Positions 59,121 to 64,000 of a DNA stretch of 64,000 nt are shown here, piece by piece; the stretch's first letter is position 1; each line of letters opens with the position of its first letter. The position numbers and the translations under genes were made by a program. The notes beneath the pieces were generated by a model, which was not told the origin of the DNA, did no database searches, and saw only the letters and a program-made list of their open reading frames with translations. This DNA comes from Saxidomus purpurata (lineage: Eukaryota > Mollusca > Bivalvia > Venerida > Veneridae), in contig JAFMSR010000018.1 in the NCBI GenBank assembly GCA_022818135.1, positions 36,294,375-36,358,374 on the forward strand, given 5' to 3'.

Positions 59121-59755
59121 TCCAAGATATTTCATTTTTCTCTGTGAGACATAAGCACGCTTTATTTGTCTTGCATTATTAGTTTTAAGATTGGAAAACT
59201 TTAATACAAACTTAGGTTTACATACTTCCTTTTAAAAACATGTTTAATAAGATATAAAATGCAGCGAAATTATAGGATGTCGGTGGTTACCTGTATCTGT
59301 GAAAGGCGGTTTTTCGTAAAACATTGATGACATGCTTCTGTATCAGTACGCCATTTCTCTGTGTAGTACAAAGGCATGATTTTCCCGGAGGAGGAATGCA
59401 ACCGGTACATTGACGGACACTTACTGGACACAATTTCTTCTATGTATCGCCTTTTTCTTACAAAAGGGCGATATATAATATTCGAATATAAATTCATAAA
59501 TGCGTTGACTTACACAAACAAGAATACCTTTACCCCGATAAATTCTCTCCGAAGCACGAGCTTTCAAGGACAGTTTTGTTTCTTGCATGATTCAAGTTTG
59601 AAATGACTAAGCACTATAATAAAAAGGGACGTAATTCATTCACAAGCCCAAATTAAATTTAATTTAAATAGCTGAGCAAGTCACTTCCTTGAATCTTTTT
59701 CCATTGTGTTAGGTATCACGTAAATCCGTGCTATTTTCCCTACAAACACAATTTC
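59121..59755. other. AT-rich DNA with one candidate exon
   Basis: On the minus strand a 166-base stretch (59,456 down to 59,291) is open and ends in ATACAG followed by GTAACC, a good splice donor. An AG acceptor (TTTTGTAAG) precedes it. It encodes a mixed-composition segment with four Cys (EEIVSSKCPSMYRLHSSSGK, then a TEACHQCF motif). I recognise no family and found no partner exon. The remainder is featureless. Confidence 0.25.
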
Positions 59756-60225
59756 AGGTGATAAAGGGAAATAATTCAAAATCAAAAAAGTTGGGGGTAA
59801 GGTTATTAGACATTGCACTTTTTAAATGCCCAAAATATACACTCTATCCCATAAATGATGTTTAAGTTATGCTCCGGACATATTTAACGTCACAACATAA
59901 AGGAAATAATTCATAAATTGGACAAGCTTGAGTTAATTTTTTAAAAGTACTTCCACTCAGTGCTCTCTATCAATATAGTACTAGTAATTTAAAATGAATC
60001 CCATAAATAGTTGTAAACTTGTCATAATTAAAAGGGAGATAATTTAAAACTGTGGTAAGTTAGTCTTTATGCTTTGGTTTGGTTCATTGTCGCGGCACTT
60101 TTTCTTAATTACCTCTATCAACCTGTGAAGTATCCCTTCAATATTGTTGGAGTAATGCTCCGGATAAAAGTATGTGACGGACGGACAGTCGGACGGACAA
60201 ATCGGCAACTATATGCTCTCCTTTC
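59756..60225. repeat. Decayed tandem-core element with GACGG tail
   Basis: There are three diverged units of about 125-150 bp with GGGA.ATAATT, a CACT-rich middle and GTTATGCTCCGGAC-like ends (59,872; 60,147), then GACGGACGGACAGTCGGACG (60,176-60,199). Wording matches the 146-bp core at 50,929-51,945, so it is a relative in advanced decay. Confidence 0.7.
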
Positions 60226-63200
60226 AGTACGCATAATAAAATATGAAACAGAAAATACGTTTCTATGCAGAATTATCAAGATACATAGCAACAAAAACAG
60301 CTATCATCTAATCTCGAAAACAGCATGTTGTAGTCGGCTTAAAATTGCAAGATAAACTCTCCAGGGATTCTCATGTTTCTACCATTAAAATAACCATTTC
60401 TGTTGTTCACGGTTATCTGTTCCATCGTCAAGTGAAACACCAATAATGCCCTCATGTAAATGTCACGTGATCGATAATGGCACGTGGTGAGCTCGAGAGT
60501 TGCAGACGAGAGTCTATCAGAAGTCCCATAAGTCGTTCCGTGACGTTTGCGGCATTTATGATAACGAAAGACTTGTGTTACAACCATCTGTTTGATAATT
60601 TCATTTTTATATCATCGCTCAATCTTCACACTTGTCTCGTCCTCCCATGGCACCGTCCTCAATATGGCCCTCTAATCGATTGTTCAAGAGTCTTCAAAGC
60701 AAACTTAAATCGTTAAAATTATTTACATGTTTTCAGGTGCAGTTTATAAATCTTTGCGTTTTTTTTCATGTCTCCAATTCCGCACTGTCAGATGACAAAT
60801 AAAATCATTTCTGTGAAATAGTGTTTTATAACCTCTGTTCCGGCTGAGAGGCATAAACATAATCTTGACGTTCATTGACGTTCTTTTGTTACGATTTAAA
60901 TTACCCAATTCAGTGGCCCCGCCCTTTCTTAAAACAAAACAACGTGTATGCCAAACTATGAATTAGACTTCTTTTATACATCGCCACAGCTAGTGCAAGT
61001 ACAACAAATCCAAATTTGTCATGACCATAAAGTATCCACATTTAAAGAATTATACAATTTGTTTCTACCTTGTTCTATGGAAGAATAGAAAGAGAAACAC
61101 AATAAATAATTTGGTATGAAATATGATGGTATCTTTTGAAACGTCGTATCTTCTATAGCATGGTCATATATAACAGAAATCGGTGGCATTAATTCAATTA
61201 AGAACATGCAAGATTATCTGTGTAGAATCTGACTAAGAATTTACAGGATCACGTGTACAACACATTCAATTTTAAGTTACTGATGTCTACGGTAAATAGA
61301 GTAGAGGGTTTTGACTTGTCTTCCAAACGTAAACTCTTCTTTTATTCTTGATGTGCAAACTTTTAACTTTTGGAATTTTTTGGCGGAATTATTTCCTCTA
61401 TTGACATGTTATTTGTGAGTTAAGTTTACGAACAGTTCATTCATAAACTTTCTAATATTATAACAATGGTCCAGAGCGGATACTGGCTTTGAATGCTATT
61501 GTAGACCTTGTTTTCTTTGTTAATAACCTTTGTTTTTATTTCCGTATCTGGGTGCTCTTTCTTCTTGGAGACCTTTTAATGTTCCTTAATGATATCTGGC
61601 GATTTAAGAGCATGAATTTCTACCATAGAAAGTTTATAGTTTGGTTTCTATGACGTTTAAAAATTGGTTTTCTAGAAGTCCCCCTTGGCATATTCTAGAT
61701 CAGTACACTTGCATTATATCTTCTATGGTGGCTCTTGTCATCAAGGTCATTTAAATCTTCATTCCTGCCACATGTTGTGTTCTATGCCACAATAGACCGG
61801 TACTCATTATCACTGGCATATATAATATATTATTTAGTACGAACTGTTTTAGAGGTGCTTCGAGATAAAAAGTTTAACTATCATGTCATTTATCTTAATA
61901 ATTTATTCATTTTTAATAGCATTTATTGACACATAGAAAATTGAGCATCAAATAATGCGGTTTTAATTGTTTGTTTCGTTTATTTTTGTTTCATCCATTA
62001 ACACAGCAGTATCACAATTATAGGATATACATAAAACATAAAATATGTAAATGACCATTCATTGTAGAATAGTAAAAGACCACGGTTACGTATATTGTAC
62101 CATACGGATTTTACCATATAAAATCGTATCCAACACCCTTTATTCTTCATTACATACAAAGTATTTACAAACAAGGCATGTACGCTTAAAACATTAGAAC
62201 AGTTAACCGTAACTTATTCATTTACCCAAATAAAATGAATGATACAATTGTAGTAGAGAATGGCCAGCACGTAATTTTCATTTTCACAAATGGTAGTCAG
62301 TATAACAATACATTTTGAATTAAAAAAGCCGCTCACAAATGTCTGACATAAAACGACATGCTATTCTTACGGGGCGTGTGATCAACTGACCATTATTTAC
62401 ATGAATCTCAAAGGGGTTTTTTGGTCTTTTCTCCAAAGTATTGTACTGACTATGTTCCGGGCAACTTCAATCCAGATGTAACGATATATGATGATATATT
62501 GTTTTCCATTTAGTCTGTAGAGATTTTCGATTTGACAATATTTTTGTTGAAAATGAGGGTCATTTTCTCTACAGGGTAAATGAAAATACTGCAATATTAT
62601 AGAGTGTAGACACCAGCAAGTGACTAGTTGGATCATATTCGGTTAATAGATTGCAATACAGTCAGAAGTAGTACAAAAACACACAAAGACTTTTGCGTGT
62701 TGCTGTAAACAAGGTCATGTGATCACCCATCCTGTTCTAATAGTGTTCATTTTTCAGCAATTACGTAATGATACGCGCGGTTGGGATGTACCGGTTTACT
62801 CAGGTTATTGACAGTGGTTTTGTTACGCAGGAGAGAAAGGAGCGGAACATCCGCAGTCTTATTTTGTCAGTTTGATATAATTAGAATATGTTGAATCTTC
62901 ACTTTCTGACATTTCAGCAACCATACGAACTACTGAATAATTGATTGGTATTATATCTAAAATAATCAAAATACAACCATGCTCTTGGTTGCGCAAGTGT
63001 ATTAAATTTACTGCTTTTACCGCCTCTATAAGGACCTTTTCCTTTTTAAAACTTTAACAAAAGTGGCATTGCATTTCATTGACAGTAACAACAGTTACTG
63101 AGAAAATATTACACCAGCGGTTGCAGTCATACAACTCCGAGTCATTCATTACACGTGTTTGATATACATGTACATGTACTTAAATGTATGTAAATAGATT

Positions 63201-64000
63201 TATAAATATTGTTTAAACTAGATAACCAAGGCAAAAATAAAACACAGAATTACCAACATACGTTATAAAATTGATTTAATACAGCGTTGCTTTAACCAAG
63301 TTTAATTATACATTAAGTATTCAGAACAAGACAACTCCCAATGGTACTATGAAAATAAACAAAGCTTTAAAACATTACGTAAAATTGTGACATTTTGTTC
63401 ATAGCTCAAACAGAATTTATAATAACTGATGTTCTCTTGATGCTTTCGGATCGAAATCTTGCCATTAAAATATAATATAATTGTAATAGAAATTGTCAGG
63501 GGTGAGGTTGTTTTAATACCGTGAATACACTTGAGTTCGTGGGACACTTGTTTTCGTGGATTTCGTGTGTCGGGTAAACCATCAATTGTAGATCTCAATG
63601 AATACCATTTTTTGCCATTTGTTTAGAATAATAGATATGCAATCCATGAAGGTATGAGCCGACTAAATTGCATTTTTCAGAAAAGAACGAAATTCCATGC
63701 CCACGAATATTTATACGTTTACAGTGTGCTACAGAAGTACATTGAAGAGCTAGCAGTTATTCAAAACATAAAAGGTAGAAATAAAACCATTCTGATTTTT
63801 ATGTTTGTTTAAATACAAATATGAAATCAACTGTATCTTTGAAATAAAATCCATTTTACATTTAAAACAACCCAACTACAACCACAAACCGCACGAAGTG
63901 CAAACTAACAAAGTAACCGTTGATAGTGAGTATGAAAACAGTATAAGTACACCTGAACTCTAGCTTGAAATCTAAAACTAGAACTATCACTGAAGGTAAT
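60226..64000. other. AT-rich DNA without a recognisable gene
   Basis: No domain, RNA or named repeat was found. ORFs at 60,339-60,716 overlap on both strands and look random. Short words such as TACATGTACATGTAC (near 63,166) are simple repeats. This is consistent with intergenic or intronic DNA to the window edge. Confidence 0.45.

Overview
The window looks like intergenic or intronic DNA from a bivalve mollusc, probably a clam-like heteroconch. It is AT-rich. It carries several repeat types that I know from bivalve genomes: blocks of roughly 120-165 bp tandem repeats with wording such as GGGGCATAACTCTGTC, TGACCTTGACCT and GTTATGCTCCGGAC, GACG- or GACC-type tetranucleotide tails, and tRNA-headed SINEs. 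The species cannot be fixed from sequence alone. I found no confident host protein-coding gene, no rRNA, no convincing functional tRNA and no CRISPR. The only recognisable protein homology is a broken LINE retrotransposon (endonuclease end and reverse transcriptase) at about 36,985-38,200.

Region 1 (1-2,370) is plain AT-rich DNA after a CTT microsatellite. Region 2 (2,371-13,917) is an 11.5-kb satellite complex built from an 81-bp unit, roughly 130 copies. It falls into subfamily A (ACTATAG) and subfamily B (ACTGTAG) and changes orientation four times: plus, minus from 5,367, plus from 7,705, a short minus patch at 12,612-12,745, then plus. It is interrupted by a 300-bp dispersed repeat, a 32-bp retroposed-looking insertion, a long perfect-core palindrome and a 22-bp minisatellite whose units each carry a TGACGTCA-type palindrome. 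Because 81 is a multiple of 3 and the unit lacks stops, both strands show long ORFs that I regard as by-products of the unit length.

Region 3 (13,918-17,340) holds a second, about 98% identical copy of the 300-bp dispersed repeat, a degenerate minisatellite with a SINE inserted in it, and a decayed bivalve tandem-core element. Region 4 (17,341-36,984) is mostly unique DNA with small repeats: tRNA-like sequences, hairpins, an 18-bp minisatellite reading as (GPPILL)n at 30,603-31,490, a 73-bp tandem array at 32,931-33,740, and a 90-bp insertion flanked by 11-bp direct repeats at 35,117-35,228.

Region 5 (36,985-57,000) contains the LINE remnant and two old paralogous stretches: 39,205-40,020 matches 52,046-53,400, and 44,025-44,640 matches 55,955-56,440 in the same order. 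The first pair lets an inserted 580-bp element with an 8-bp target duplication be read as filled versus empty site. Region 6 (57,000-64,000) has a Helitron-like non-autonomous element whose core alternates 162- and 143-bp units, then a decayed relative, then unique DNA. The parts do not act together as a pathway; what the window shows is repeat birth, inversion, homogenisation and transposition.
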